NCBI GenBank assembly: GCA_016218495.1
Contig: JACRDU010000128.1
Coordinates: 1 to 54,037, forward strand
Direction of reading: 5' to 3'
DNA length: 54,037 bases
DNA from: Elusimicrobiota bacterium
GTDB taxonomy: Bacteria; Elusimicrobiota; Elusimicrobia; UBA1565
Shown here: piece after piece, positions 15,696-24,097 of the stretch
Numbering within the stretch: position 1 is the first letter of the stretch
How the letters are laid out: each line of letters opens with the position of its first letter
Notes under the pieces: generated by a model
The model's database searches: none
What the model saw: the letters and a program-made list of their open reading frames with translations, nothing else
Told to the model about the DNA's origin: nothing
Translations under genes and position numbers: made by a program

Positions 15696-17363
15696 GCGCT
15701 CGCGCAGCAGGTCGGCTACGGCCGATTCGCGCGCGCCGGGAGGGATGGATTCCAGGGCGTCGAGGGCCTCCGATGCCCTCCCCCGACCGGCATGGTCGAT
15801 GGCGGTCAGGAGCTTCACGAGGGGGGAGCCGGCGTTCAGGCGCGCCGCCTCGGCCCAGAGCCTGGAGGCGTCCGCGCTCCTTCCCGCGCGCGCGAAGGCC
15901 TCGCCGGCATGGGCGAGGACGCCCCACCAGCAGGGGGCCAGCCCGGAGGCCAGCGGGGCGCTCCAGCGGTTTTCCTCCAGCCGGCGCTCGACGGAACGCG
16001 GGTCGGCGAGGAAGGCGCGCAGGGCGGCGGGGTCCGATTGCGCGGCATGCTGGAACATGGCGACCGCGCGTTCCGAGAGGCGGCTGGATGGGCCGCGGGA
16101 GGCCTGGAGGGCTTCGGCCGCGGCGGCCAGGGCCAGGGCGAGCGACTCCCGCGCGTCGGGGCCCGCGGGCGCGGGCAGGGGCGTGCGGGTGGAGGCCGGC
16201 GCGTCCTTGACCAGGGCGTCGGCGATGAGCGAGGCCGCCGAAGCGCCCAGATCGGGGCGCCAATGCGTCCCGTCCGAGAAGGCCTCCCAGCCCGGGCCGG
16301 ATGCGGGGGAGAGGGGCCTCCAGGCCGCCTCCAGGTCGGCGAGGCCGGCGGCCTCCTCGGCGGCCAGCCGGCGCAGCGCGGCGTTGCGGGCGGGGGTCGT
16401 GCGGTCGGGGTTGTCCCGGGCCAGGGCGGCCGCGAACCCTTCGGCGGCGAGCTCCGGGTCGCGCGCGGAGCGCAGGCGCGCCAGGTGGTAGAGGCCCATG
16501 GCATCGTCCGGGCGCCGCGCGACGAAGCGCTCCAGGGCCTCCCGCGCCTCCCCGGAGCGTCCGGCACGCAGGGCGAGCACGGCGCGCAGGAAGTCCGCGT
16601 CGTCGAGCGGGAGCTCGCCGGCGGGGGGCCAGTCCCGGAGGTTCGCGGGCAGCACGCAGACCACGGCGGCCGCGCCCCGGCGGCGCGCGCGGCGCAGCAT
16701 CGCCCGCACGGCGGCGATGAAGCGCCGTTCCATGCGCGCGCGCAGGGCGCCGTCCGACGGGCGCGGCAGGGCCCGCGCGCCGAGCCGCACCAACTGCAGC
16801 CTTGCGCCCGCCTGCCGGAGGCGCCGTCCGAGCCGGGACGGGGGAGGGAGCATGGGGTGCTCGTTGTGCCCGGAGAGGAGGACGACGGCGTCGGCCTCCA
16901 GCCCGAGGACCTCGTCGAGGACGACTTTGGTCCGGGCGGCGTCATAGGCGCCCATGCCGGCGGAGACGACCCGCGGCCGGGCGACCCCGCGCGCAAGGAG
17001 CGCGGCGGCCAGCACTGCGCGGTCGACGCGCATCGCCGAGGACTCGCCGATGAGGAAGACCCGGTACTCTCCCGGAGGCTTGCGGCGCGGGAAGCGCTCC
17101 GGGAGGGCGCGGGGCCGCCGGGATTCGAGCTGGGCGGGGTCGTCGGAGGCGGGGGCGAAGAAGGGTTCGAGGACTTCGTCGTGCAGCAGGAGCTCCTGTT
17201 CGAGGGCCCCCGCGGGAGGGGGGGGAGGGGGCCCCAGGCGGATGCGCAAGGCGAGTTCGGCCGAGGCGAGCAGGGCCAGCGCCAGGGCCCCGGAGGCGGC
17301 CGCCAGCGCGGCTTTGCTCCGCCATGGGGTTGCGTAAGGAGCGGGGCGGCAGGGGGACGCCAA
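15675..17363 (-). CDS. Membrane-anchored SGNH-hydrolase-like protein with TPR-type helical repeats
   Basis: The product (562 residues from TTG 17363) has one membrane segment near the N-terminus (AALAAASGALALALLASAELAL) and an SGNH-like domain: FLIGESSAMR (block I, GxS replaced by GES), SAGMGAYDAARTKVVL, VVLLSGHNEHPML (block III, GxN) and DGTHWRPDLG (block V, DxxH). Between these lie helical repeats (RAVLALRAGRSGEAREALE, GLYHLARLRS) of TPR character, with more after block V. I use TTG 17363 because GGAGG precedes it and the promoter places the transcript start near 17386; ATG 17402 is the longer alternative. Possible role: acyl or ester hydrolysis on an envelope glycan; inference only. Confidence 0.75.
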   Translation of the reverse strand: MASPCRPAPYATPWRSKAALAAASGALALALLASAELALRIRLGPPPPPPAGALEQELLLHDEVLEPFFAPASDDPAQLESRRPRALPERFPRRKPPGEYRVFLIGESSAMRVDRAVLAAALLARGVARPRVVSAGMGAYDAARTKVVLDEVLGLEADAVVLLSGHNEHPMLPPPSRLGRRLRQAGARLQLVRLGARALPRPSDGALRARMERRFIAAVRAMLRRARRRGAAAVVCVLPANLRDWPPAGELPLDDADFLRAVLALRAGRSGEAREALERFVARRPDDAMGLYHLARLRSARDPELAAEGFAAALARDNPDRTTPARNAALRRLAAEEAAGLADLEAAWRPLSPASGPGWEAFSDGTHWRPDLGASAASLIADALVKDAPASTRTPLPAPAGPDARESLALALAAAAEALQASRGPSSRLSERAVAMFQHAAQSDPAALRAFLADPRSVERRLEENRWSAPLASGLAPCWWGVLAHAGEAFARAGRSADASRLWAEAARLNAGSPLVKLLTAIDHAGRGRASEALDALESIPPGARESAVADLLRERLTGTER

Positions 17364-17392
17364 GGGCCTCCAAACGGCGCTACGGCCGGCCG

Positions 17393-17421
17393 AATCTAAC
17401 ATGAGTCACGGCGTCTGTCAA
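17393..17421 (-). promoter_or_regulatory. Promoter TTGACA-17-TAGATT for the SGNH/TPR gene
   Basis: A perfect -35 (17421-17416) and a 4/6 -10 (17398-17393) with 17-base spacing. The predicted start near 17386 lies downstream of ATG 17402, which argues for translation from the TTG at 17363. Confidence 0.55.
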
Positions 17422-17453
17422 GCCGTTCGTATGATGATTTAATATGCGGGGTC

Positions 17454-17481
17454 TGGACAATTACTGCAGTACCATTAAACT
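17454..17481 (+). promoter_or_regulatory. Promoter TGGACA-16-TAAACT for the Ser/Thr kinase operon, leaderless
   Basis: A 5/6 -35 and a 4/6 -10. The last -10 base lies exactly 7 bases before the A of ATG 17488 and no Shine-Dalgarno sequence is present. Transcription would therefore start at the start codon. It is divergent from the SGNH/TPR promoter. Confidence 0.5.
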
Positions 17482-17487
17482 ACTGGG

Positions 17488-19869
17488 ATGTTCGGTGCGG
17501 TAAAATCCGCCTATCTCCACAACCAGCGCGAGAAGCTCTACGAGGCCCAGGATTGGGCGGGCTTGGCGAAGGTCTGCCGTAATATCCTGGAGACCGACGG
17601 CCGCGACTTCAAAGCTGCGCACGACCTGCTCTGGGCTCTGCGCAAGACCAAGGACTTCTCGGCCGCGGCGCTCTGGGTCGATCGTGTGCTCGCAATGGCG
17701 CCCAAGGGCGCGGTGGAGAACCGGGTCGCTCTGGAAGGGGCCCGCTACTGCCGCCATATCATCGCCTGCGCCGAGGCGCTGCTCCGCACGGGAAGCCACG
17801 AACGGGCCATCCGCCTGCTGCTTCCTCTGAAGAGGGCAGGGCTGCATTTCCATCAGAAGTTCTTCTTGCTGAGCGAGGCATGGCAGGCGCGCCGGGACTT
17901 CGTGCGCGCGGCGTTGGAGATGGAGCAGATGCGGGCGGAATTCGGGGAAAGGGGCGTGCGCCAGTGGGAGCACCTCGTTGTCGTCCGCTGCCGCGAGATC
18001 CTGCGCGACGCCGAGCGGGCGCGCGACGCGGACGCCGTCATCCTCTGCTACCGGACAATCCTGCGCTGTAAAGAGAGCTTCGGTCAGGTGGAGGAGTACG
18101 TCGCCGCGCGCCAGCGCGACCCCGCCCTCAAGCAGGAATGGCTGGCCCTGACATCCTTGGAGGCGCTCGAGCGCGAGGACTGGGCACGGGCCCAGGACGC
18201 CGCGGCGGCGCTCGAGTGGACGGCTCTGCGCGGGCGGATTTCGGCTCTGCATGCGGCACGGACGGGGGGGGCGGAGCAGGCGTTGTCCCTGCTCGAGGGC
18301 CTTCCTCCCGAGAGCGCCGTGCGTCAGGAGGCCCTGAGAGTGCTCGGGCGCAGGGTTCCGGCGACGGCTCGCTCGGCCCGGGCGATTGTGGCGAGCGAAC
18401 TGGCCGGCGGACGTGTGGAAGAGGCCTGCGCACAGGCCCCGGTCCTGGCCGCCGGGGTCGGAGGCACGCCCGAGGACCTGGCGTTGCGCCGTTCGCTGCG
18501 CAGACTCCTCGTCGAGCGTTCCGTCTGGGAGGACGAGCGCCGGCTCGGAGTGGCGCCGGCTCCCGCTCCCTTCGAGCAGCCTATCTTCGCGGAACTCCCG
18601 GGTGAGGCAGGGTCGGTAGTGCGCGTCGTCCCCAGCGAGGCCTTCCTCCGCTCAGCCGGGCACTCCGGGGTCGATCTGCGTGAGGCGTCACTGCGCCTGG
18701 CCCTTAACTACCTGCGGCTGGGCCGCAAGGGACCAGAGGCCGAAAGGCTGCTGTCGGGTCTGGCCCGGGAGAGCGGGCCGCTCAGAGCCGAGGCGGCGGC
18801 CCATCTTGCCATCATGAGGGTGCGCGCGCGCGCGCGGCCCGCGGCGGAGGCTGTCAAGGAATTCTCCGCGGCGGCGGCCGCGGCCGGGATGGAGGACCGC
18901 AAGCGGCTCTGGTTCCAACTCGCGGACGCCTGCGAGGGTGCTGGAGACCCTGCGGCGGCGGCCGAATGCTGCCGCCAGGTTCTCGCGGTCCTGCCCGAGG
19001 ACCTCGACGCCCGGCACCGACTCGACGCCGCCACCCCGCGCAGGGCGCCGGTTCCCGCCGCCGACGAGGCTCGCCTGCGCGAGCGGTTCGCCGACCTGAG
19101 GGTCCTTGGACAGGGCGGGATGGGGGTGGTGTACCGGGCTTACGACCCGCTCTTCTCGCGCGAGGTGGCGGTCAAGGTCCTCGCGGATCGATTCCGAGAC
19201 GAGCCCGAGGTCCTGGGACGCTTCCGAAGGGAAGGGGACGCGATGCTGCGCTTGGTGCGGCATCCGGGCATCGTCCAGGTCTATGAGGTCGGGCTGGGGG
19301 CGGAGCCCTTCATAGCCATGGAATTCGTCGAGGGGGAGAGTTTGCGCAGCCTCTTGCGCGCGCGCGGGCGCCCCGACCCGGCCGCCGCTTTGGCCTGGCT
19401 CCGCGCCGCTTCGGACGCACTGGCCTACGCCCACGGCAACGGGGTCATCCACAGGGACGTGAAGCCGGATAATCTGTTAGTGTCCAAGGCGGGGGTGCTG
19501 AAGCTCACCGATTTCGGCTTGGCGGAGGTCTCCTCCGCGACCAGGATCACCCGGGAGGGGACGATGATGGGGACGGGGCAGTACATGTCTCCCGAACAGG
19601 CGAGGGGGGCCAAGGTGGACGCGCGCAGCGATATCTACTCCCTCGGGGCCACGGCGTTCGAGTTGTTCACCGGCCGTCTGCTGTTCGAGAAGGGCGATTT
19701 GGCGTACCGCCATGTCCACGAGCCGGCCCCGCGCATGCGCTCCATCGCCCCGTGCCTGCCGGCGGCGCTCGACGAGGCGGTATCCCGGTGCCTCGAAAAG
19801 GACCCGGCGCGGCGCTTCCAGGATGCCGCGGGCCTCTCGGAAGCCCTCGCGGAGGTGCTCTTTGGCTGA
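17488..19869 (+). CDS. Hanks-type Ser/Thr protein kinase with large N-terminal helical-repeat region
   Basis: A 793-residue cytoplasmic protein without membrane segments. Residues 1 to about 530 are helical with TPR-like pairs (YEAQDWAGLAKVCRNILE, GAGDPAAAAECCRQVLAVLP). The kinase domain is C-terminal: glycine loop GQGGMGVVYRA near residue 540, AVKVL lysine near 560, catalytic HRDVKPDN near 654, DFGLAE near 674, SPEQARG and SDIYSLG. This order (repeats first, kinase last) is unusual among bacterial Hanks kinases. All catalytic residues are present. It opens the regulatory/exopolysaccharide gene series, and the next gene encodes an FHA-domain histidine kinase, so phosphothreonine read-out between them is likely. 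Confidence 0.92.
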   Translation: MFGAVKSAYLHNQREKLYEAQDWAGLAKVCRNILETDGRDFKAAHDLLWALRKTKDFSAAALWVDRVLAMAPKGAVENRVALEGARYCRHIIACAEALLRTGSHERAIRLLLPLKRAGLHFHQKFFLLSEAWQARRDFVRAALEMEQMRAEFGERGVRQWEHLVVVRCREILRDAERARDADAVILCYRTILRCKESFGQVEEYVAARQRDPALKQEWLALTSLEALEREDWARAQDAAAALEWTALRGRISALHAARTGGAEQALSLLEGLPPESAVRQEALRVLGRRVPATARSARAIVASELAGGRVEEACAQAPVLAAGVGGTPEDLALRRSLRRLLVERSVWEDERRLGVAPAPAPFEQPIFAELPGEAGSVVRVVPSEAFLRSAGHSGVDLREASLRLALNYLRLGRKGPEAERLLSGLARESGPLRAEAAAHLAIMRVRARARPAAEAVKEFSAAAAAAGMEDRKRLWFQLADACEGAGDPAAAAECCRQVLAVLPEDLDARHRLDAATPRRAPVPAADEARLRERFADLRVLGQGGMGVVYRAYDPLFSREVAVKVLADRFRDEPEVLGRFRREGDAMLRLVRHPGIVQVYEVGLGAEPFIAMEFVEGESLRSLLRARGRPDPAAALAWLRAASDALAYAHGNGVIHRDVKPDNLLVSKAGVLKLTDFGLAEVSSATRITREGTMMGTGQYMSPEQARGAKVDARSDIYSLGATAFELFTGRLLFEKGDLAYRHVHEPAPRMRSIAPCLPAALDEAVSRCLEKDPARRFQDAAGLSEALAEVLFG

Positions 19870-22156
19870 GGTCGTCCTGCTGCGCTCCGGCAAGGAACTG
19901 CAGCGCCTGCGCCTCGGCGCCGGGCCGCTGACGGTCGGGCGCTCCGGAGAGAACGACCTCTCCGTTGACGACCCGCGGGTCTCGCGCCGGCATGGGCGTT
20001 TCGTGCCGGAAGGCGCCGGCTGGGCCTATGAGGACCTGGGGTCCACGCACGGCTCGTTCGTAGACGGGTCCCGGGTGGGCCGCGTCGCGCTGTCCCACGG
20101 GCACAGGATAGGGATGGGCGAGCATGAAGTCTGCCTGGTGACGCAGGACGGAGCCGCGCCGCCGGGGCCCTCGACGGACACCCCCCTGACGACCGTCGGG
20201 CCGGCCGCGCATTGGCAGGATTTCGCCACCGTCCTCTCGCGCCCGGGCCCATCGGGAGACGAGGGCGCGCGCCGCCTCAAGGCTCTCTTCGAGATCACGC
20301 AGGAGATGGAAGGAGGGCGCGATTTCAGCGACGTGCTCCGCCACATCATGGACCGCGCCATCGCCATCATGGGCGCGGAACGTGGATTCATCATGCTCCG
20401 CGATTCCGAGCGGGCCGAGCTCAAGGTCCATGTGGCGCGGGAGGCCGGAGGAGACGTCCGAGGCATCGACCAGGAGAGCGTCAGCCGGAGCCTGATGCGC
20501 CGCGTCGCCGAGACCGGCGAGGCCGTGCTGGTCGGCAACCCGCAGAAATTCGAAGGCGGCGCTACCGAGAGCATGATCGCCAACAAAATACATACGGCCC
20601 TCTGCGTGCCGCTGCGTTCCCGGGGCCGGGTCGGCGGCGTCCTATACGTCGACCACCGTTCCCGCAAGGACGGCTTCATGGAACAGGACCTCGCCTTCCT
20701 GGCGACCTTCGCGGTCCAAGCCCAGGCCGCCATCGATTGGAGCCGGTCGTATTGGGAACTCGTCGAAGGCCTGTTCGCGGCCTCCGACGACATCATCATG
20801 GTCTGTTCTCCGGACGGCATGGTCACCCAGGCAAACCAGGGCGCCCAGCGCCTGCTTGGCCGGGCCTCGCTGACCGGCGCTTCGATGCGCTCCTTTGCGG
20901 CCAGCGGAGCGGACGTGGTCGACGCCCTGTTCTCGGAGGCGCTCGCCAATGGAGTCGCCGCGGCGCGCGAGGTATCATTCAGCGCCGCCGACGGCCGCCC
21001 GATACATGCGAGCCTGTCGGCGTTTTCGATGCGTGATCGCGACGGGCGTCCTGTCGGGATTTGCGCGATCGGGCGCGACCTCGGGGATATCCACTCCCTC
21101 GTCGAGATCCTCAGCGAGGCCAACGCCAAGCTGCGCGAGCAGGAGGAAAAGCGCAGCCAGTTCGTCGGGATGATCACCCATGAGATCAAGTCGCCGCTCA
21201 GCGTGGTCATCGGCTTCGCCGAAATGATCCTCCAGCCGGCGACCGGATCGAAGTTCGACATCCCGGCTTGCGCGTCGAAGATCCTTGCCGCTGCTCAACG
21301 GATGCTCGCGATGTGCCAGGAACTCCTCGAACTGATCCGGGTCGAGGGCGGCGGCGGCATGAGCGTCGAGGACCTGGACCCCGCCGCGCTGTTGCGCGAG
21401 GTGGGAGACTACGCGGCGGTGCGTGCGCAGCAGAAGGGGGTCTCCGTCATGCTCGACATCGATGGCGCGCCGGGAGTCATTCAGGCGGACCGCTCGATGC
21501 TATGGCGGGTCTTCGACAACTTCGTCGGCAACGGGGTGAAGTACAACCGAGAGGGCGGACGTCTATGGATTCGGGGGCGGGCCGAGGACGGCATGGCCGT
21601 CTTTGAGTTCCAGGACGAGGGGATCGGGATGAGCGCGGAGGACCGGGCGAGGCTGTTCCAGCAGTTCTTCCGCGCTCAGAACGCGCGCAAGATAGCGGGG
21701 ACCGGCCTCGGCCTCTCCATCGTCAAGAGCATCATCGACCGCCACGGGGGCTCGGTCGAAGTCGAGAGCGAACTCGGCAAAGGGAGCCTGTTCCGCGTGC
21801 GCTGGCCGTTGCGCCAGAGGGGGGGGATGAGGCGTAGCGCCGCGTCGGTCGCCCTCGCCGTCTGCCTTGCCGCCTCTCCGGCGGCAGCGGTCCCGCGCGA
21901 CCCTTGGGTCTTCTTCAGCCCCGATTCGCAGGCCCATGTCCATGCTTCGCTGTTGGGGACCTTTGCCACGGCGGAGTTCCTGCGCTGGCGCGGCTACGGG
22001 CCGTGGCGCGCGACCCTTTTGAGCGGGTTCCTGTGGGGCGCAGCCGGGGCGCTTAAGGAGTTCGGGCTCGACCGCCGGCCCTCCCAGGCGGACCTCAAGA
22101 GCGACCTGGTCGGCATCGGCTTGGGCATGTCGGTCCAGGTCTGCTACCGGTTCTGA
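19862..22156 (+). CDS. FHA-GAF-PAS histidine kinase, reading through into a DUF2279-like exported domain
   Basis: TTG 19862 is the start: GGAGG (19851-19855) lies 6 bases upstream and overlaps the kinase gene end. Domains: FHA (residues 1-95; VGRSGENDL, SRRHGRF, STHGSFVDG), GAF (about 130-290), PAS (about 295-410), HisKA with ITHEIKSPLS (His near 440), and HATPase with NGVKYN, DEGIGM and GTGLGLSIVK to about residue 650. No membrane segment or receiver is present. The frame then continues through a G8 tract into MRRSAASVALAVCLAASPAAA, a signal peptide. With 7 G the kinase would end as TGA overlapping that ATG. Fusion is thus probably artificial or phase-variable. Confidence 0.88.
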   Translation: MAEVVLLRSGKELQRLRLGAGPLTVGRSGENDLSVDDPRVSRRHGRFVPEGAGWAYEDLGSTHGSFVDGSRVGRVALSHGHRIGMGEHEVCLVTQDGAAPPGPSTDTPLTTVGPAAHWQDFATVLSRPGPSGDEGARRLKALFEITQEMEGGRDFSDVLRHIMDRAIAIMGAERGFIMLRDSERAELKVHVAREAGGDVRGIDQESVSRSLMRRVAETGEAVLVGNPQKFEGGATESMIANKIHTALCVPLRSRGRVGGVLYVDHRSRKDGFMEQDLAFLATFAVQAQAAIDWSRSYWELVEGLFAASDDIIMVCSPDGMVTQANQGAQRLLGRASLTGASMRSFAASGADVVDALFSEALANGVAAAREVSFSAADGRPIHASLSAFSMRDRDGRPVGICAIGRDLGDIHSLVEILSEANAKLREQEEKRSQFVGMITHEIKSPLSVVIGFAEMILQPATGSKFDIPACASKILAAAQRMLAMCQELLELIRVEGGGGMSVEDLDPAALLREVGDYAAVRAQQKGVSVMLDIDGAPGVIQADRSMLWRVFDNFVGNGVKYNREGGRLWIRGRAEDGMAVFEFQDEGIGMSAEDRARLFQQFFRAQNARKIAGTGLGLSIVKSIIDRHGGSVEVESELGKGSLFRVRWPLRQRGGMRRSAASVALAVCLAASPAAAVPRDPWVFFSPDSQAHVHASLLGTFATAEFLRWRGYGPWRATLLSGFLWGAAGALKEFGLDRRPSQADLKSDLVGIGLGMSVQVCYRF
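21819..21826. repeat. G8 homopolymer joining histidine kinase and DUF2279-like frames
   Basis: Eight G residues lie immediately before an ATG. Loss of one G would create the ATGA stop/start overlap typical of this genome. Confidence 0.8.
21827..22156 (+). CDS. Small exported DUF2279/YfiM-like protein (in frame with the kinase, probably a separate gene)
   Basis: From ATG 21827, preceded by a G-rich run that can act as ribosome binding site, the product is 109 residues. It has a signal peptide (MRRSAASVALAVCLAASPAAA) followed by FFSPDSQAHVHASLLGTF, AEFLRWRGYGPWRA, a glycine-rich hydrophobic segment GFLWGAAGALKEFGLD, and SQADLKSDLVGIGLGM. The DKxxH...KE...D-type layout resembles YfiM/DUF2279 small envelope proteins. 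An exported domain at the end of a cytoplasmic kinase makes no topological sense, which supports a separate gene. The next gene starts one base after its stop. Function unknown. Confidence 0.65.
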   Translation: MRRSAASVALAVCLAASPAAAVPRDPWVFFSPDSQAHVHASLLGTFATAEFLRWRGYGPWRATLLSGFLWGAAGALKEFGLDRRPSQADLKSDLVGIGLGMSVQVCYRF

Positions 22157-22157
22157 T

Positions 22158-23117
22158 ATGGGCAGCCTGCGCGCCTTCCTGGCCTTCCTCGGCGCCCTAA
22201 TGCCGACCTATCCGGGAGCCCGCGCCCCGGAACCGGCGCCTTTCGTCGAGGTGGTGGAGACGACGGCCTCGGTCGCGGCGCGCCCGGGACTTCGCCAGAA
22301 GTCGGTCCGCGCGCGCGCTGAGGAGGAAGCCCTGGGTGAAGCGGTGAGCCGGGTGGCCAGGCTCTACGCGCCCGCCATGGCAGGCTCCCGCCGCATGGAA
22401 GAGGCCGAGGCCGCGTTGGCGCGGCGCCCGCGCGGCTTCGTCCACCGCTACCGGGTCCTGGATGCCTCGGTCGGGCCCTCGTCGGCAACGGTCACCGTCG
22501 AGGCGATGGTGCTGGGCGACCGCGTCCGCGAAGCGATGTTCGCACGCGGGCTGCGCAAGCCCGGAGAGCGCCTAGAGATGGCGGTCTTGGCCTCGACTTT
22601 GTCGGGCGGCGACGGTTCGCGCGACGATGCCGGGGGCGGCCATGCGGTCCTCAAACGTCCGTTCGATGCCGGGCTGCTCGGACTGATGGTCCGCTATTAT
22701 TTTTCAGACGACGCTTTTGCCGAGGCGTCCTGGCAGACCCTCACGAGGCCGGTCGAGGTCGGTTCCTACTTTACCGCGGCCGGGGCCCGTTCGTCGGTGA
22801 CGTTGCGGCAGTACTCGCCCTTGTCGGCCTCCGTCGGTGTCGACGTCTGGCGCTGGCGGGGCCTGCGCTTGGGCGGATCGGCCGGGGTCGGGGCGGTCAA
22901 CGTCGCGATCGACCTGACCCCCGCCGTTCCGGGCCGCGTGCGGGACCGGGCCTTCCTCTTCTCGCCGTTCCTCGCCGTCGGTCTCCAGTGGGCTCCGAGC
23001 GCCCATTTCGGCCTGGGCCTGCGGTCCGAATACCGTCCCACCGGGCCGATGGACTGCTTCGTGTCGGTCCCTCTGCCCGCGTTGCAGCAGAAGGCCGAGG
23101 CGATGTTCGCATTCTGA
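22158..23117 (+). CDS. Hypothetical secreted, probably outer-membrane associated protein
   Basis: A 319-residue product with a signal-like start (MGSLRAFLAFLGALMPTYPGARA). Residues about 30-150 are mixed alpha/beta and include a charged helix (RARAEEEALGEAVSRVARLYA) followed by RYRVLDASVGPSSATVTVEA, reminiscent of LPP20/FlgT-type N-domains. From about residue 165 the pattern is alternating (LLGLMVRYYFSDDAF, SVGVDVWRWRGLRLGG, FLAVGLQWAPSAHFGLGLRSEYR), as in small beta-barrels, ending FAF. I do not recognise a named family. It lies one base after the DUF2279-like stop, and its own stop overlaps the next ATG (TGATG), so it belongs to the operon. Confidence 0.75.
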   Translation: MGSLRAFLAFLGALMPTYPGARAPEPAPFVEVVETTASVAARPGLRQKSVRARAEEEALGEAVSRVARLYAPAMAGSRRMEEAEAALARRPRGFVHRYRVLDASVGPSSATVTVEAMVLGDRVREAMFARGLRKPGERLEMAVLASTLSGGDGSRDDAGGGHAVLKRPFDAGLLGLMVRYYFSDDAFAEASWQTLTRPVEVGSYFTAAGARSSVTLRQYSPLSASVGVDVWRWRGLRLGGSAGVGAVNVAIDLTPAVPGRVRDRAFLFSPFLAVGLQWAPSAHFGLGLRSEYRPTGPMDCFVSVPLPALQQKAEAMFAF

Positions 23118-24061
23118 TGAGCGGCATCACGGCGCGCGGGAGCTATGGGGCGGCCGTCTCGGCGGTGCGCGACGCTCTGCGTCGGGGGTTCGGGCGTTTT
23201 CGCCGGGGAAGCCCCGAGCTGCATTCTGCGGCCCGCGGTCTCTGCGCCACGGTAGCCGATGACCCGCAAGGTCTCCTGGCTCTCGCCGTTCACGAGACGG
23301 CGGAATGTCATGTGTATGCGCACGCGGTCAACACCGCGGTCTATGCGGCGGTCATAGGGAAGAACCTCGTTCTCGCGGTCGAGGCGCTCGAGGAACTGGT
23401 TTTCCAGGCGCTGGTGCTCGACGCGCGACTCGGAGCCCGTTCGGACTTCCCGTGGGTCCAGGGGAGCCCCGAGAGGCCGGTCGAGGATATTCTCCATCCG
23501 CAGGGGGCGGCCGGTCTGTTCGCGTTCGCGGCATCGATTGAGGACGGCCTGCCCAGCGGCCTTGCCCGCATCATCGAAGACGGGGCCGAGGCCGTTCCGG
23601 AACGCCGCCAGGCGAACCAGGGGGCGCTGTTGTTGGCGCTGTGCGATTTCTTTGAAGGCGCCACGCACGGCCGGCCCTGGCGGCGCGCGGAAGGTTCGTC
23701 GGCCGCGCTGTTCGCGCTGCTGCGCGGTCTGCGCCGTTCCAGCGACGCGGCGGTGGTGAAGGCGTTTTGCGAGGGAGTGACGGTCTATCCGCCGGGGACC
23801 TTCGTGCGCCTGACCAATGGGGAGTACGCGGCGGTGGTGTCGACGCGCGCCGACAATCCTTCCCGCCCCGTCGTCCGGGTCATCTGCTCTTCCCGCGGCA
23901 CGCCCATCGTCCCCGCGATCAGGCTCGATGTGGCGGCGGGCTCTAACGTACATGTGGAAGGTTCCGTGCCCTCCCATAAGGTCCCGCTGGCCGACCCCTG
24001 GGATCGGGCGGCGATGGCCTTGGAGAGGTTCTGGTGGGATGGACGGCCCGGCGCTTATTGA
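23117..24061 (+). CDS. Degenerate HD-GYP-like protein without catalytic residues
   Basis: A 314-residue cytoplasmic protein. The segment YAHAVNTAVYAAVIGKNL corresponds to the HD-GYP helix HxVNVAVLSxxIG. The place of the catalytic HD (normally ALLHDIGK) reads ALVLDARLG, and no GYP or later HH motif can be found. The C-terminal part YPPGTFVRLTNGEYAAVV is typical of the strand region that ends HD-GYP phosphodiesterases. It therefore looks like a pseudo-enzyme, perhaps binding a partner or nucleotide without hydrolysing c-di-GMP. Its place in an operon with kinases and exopolysaccharide export genes suits a regulatory role. Homology is inferred from motifs only. Confidence 0.7.
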   Translation: MSGITARGSYGAAVSAVRDALRRGFGRFRRGSPELHSAARGLCATVADDPQGLLALAVHETAECHVYAHAVNTAVYAAVIGKNLVLAVEALEELVFQALVLDARLGARSDFPWVQGSPERPVEDILHPQGAAGLFAFAASIEDGLPSGLARIIEDGAEAVPERRQANQGALLLALCDFFEGATHGRPWRRAEGSSAALFALLRGLRRSSDAAVVKAFCEGVTVYPPGTFVRLTNGEYAAVVSTRADNPSRPVVRVICSSRGTPIVPAIRLDVAAGSNVHVEGSVPSHKVPLADPWDRAAMALERFWWDGRPGAY

Positions 24062-24097
24062 CTATGTAACACGGTCCGGCTACCCTTCCTTTAACAT

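Noticed and set aside
15015-17399. 794-codon open frame on the plus strand
   Set aside because: It is antisense to both the tetR-like and SGNH/TPR genes and its product is low-complexity Gly/Arg sequence without motifs.
24058-24086. TTGACT as -35 of a promoter for the coiled-coil gene
   Set aside because: The hexamer 17 bases downstream is only TACCCT; the gap is 36 bases inside a tightly packed operon.
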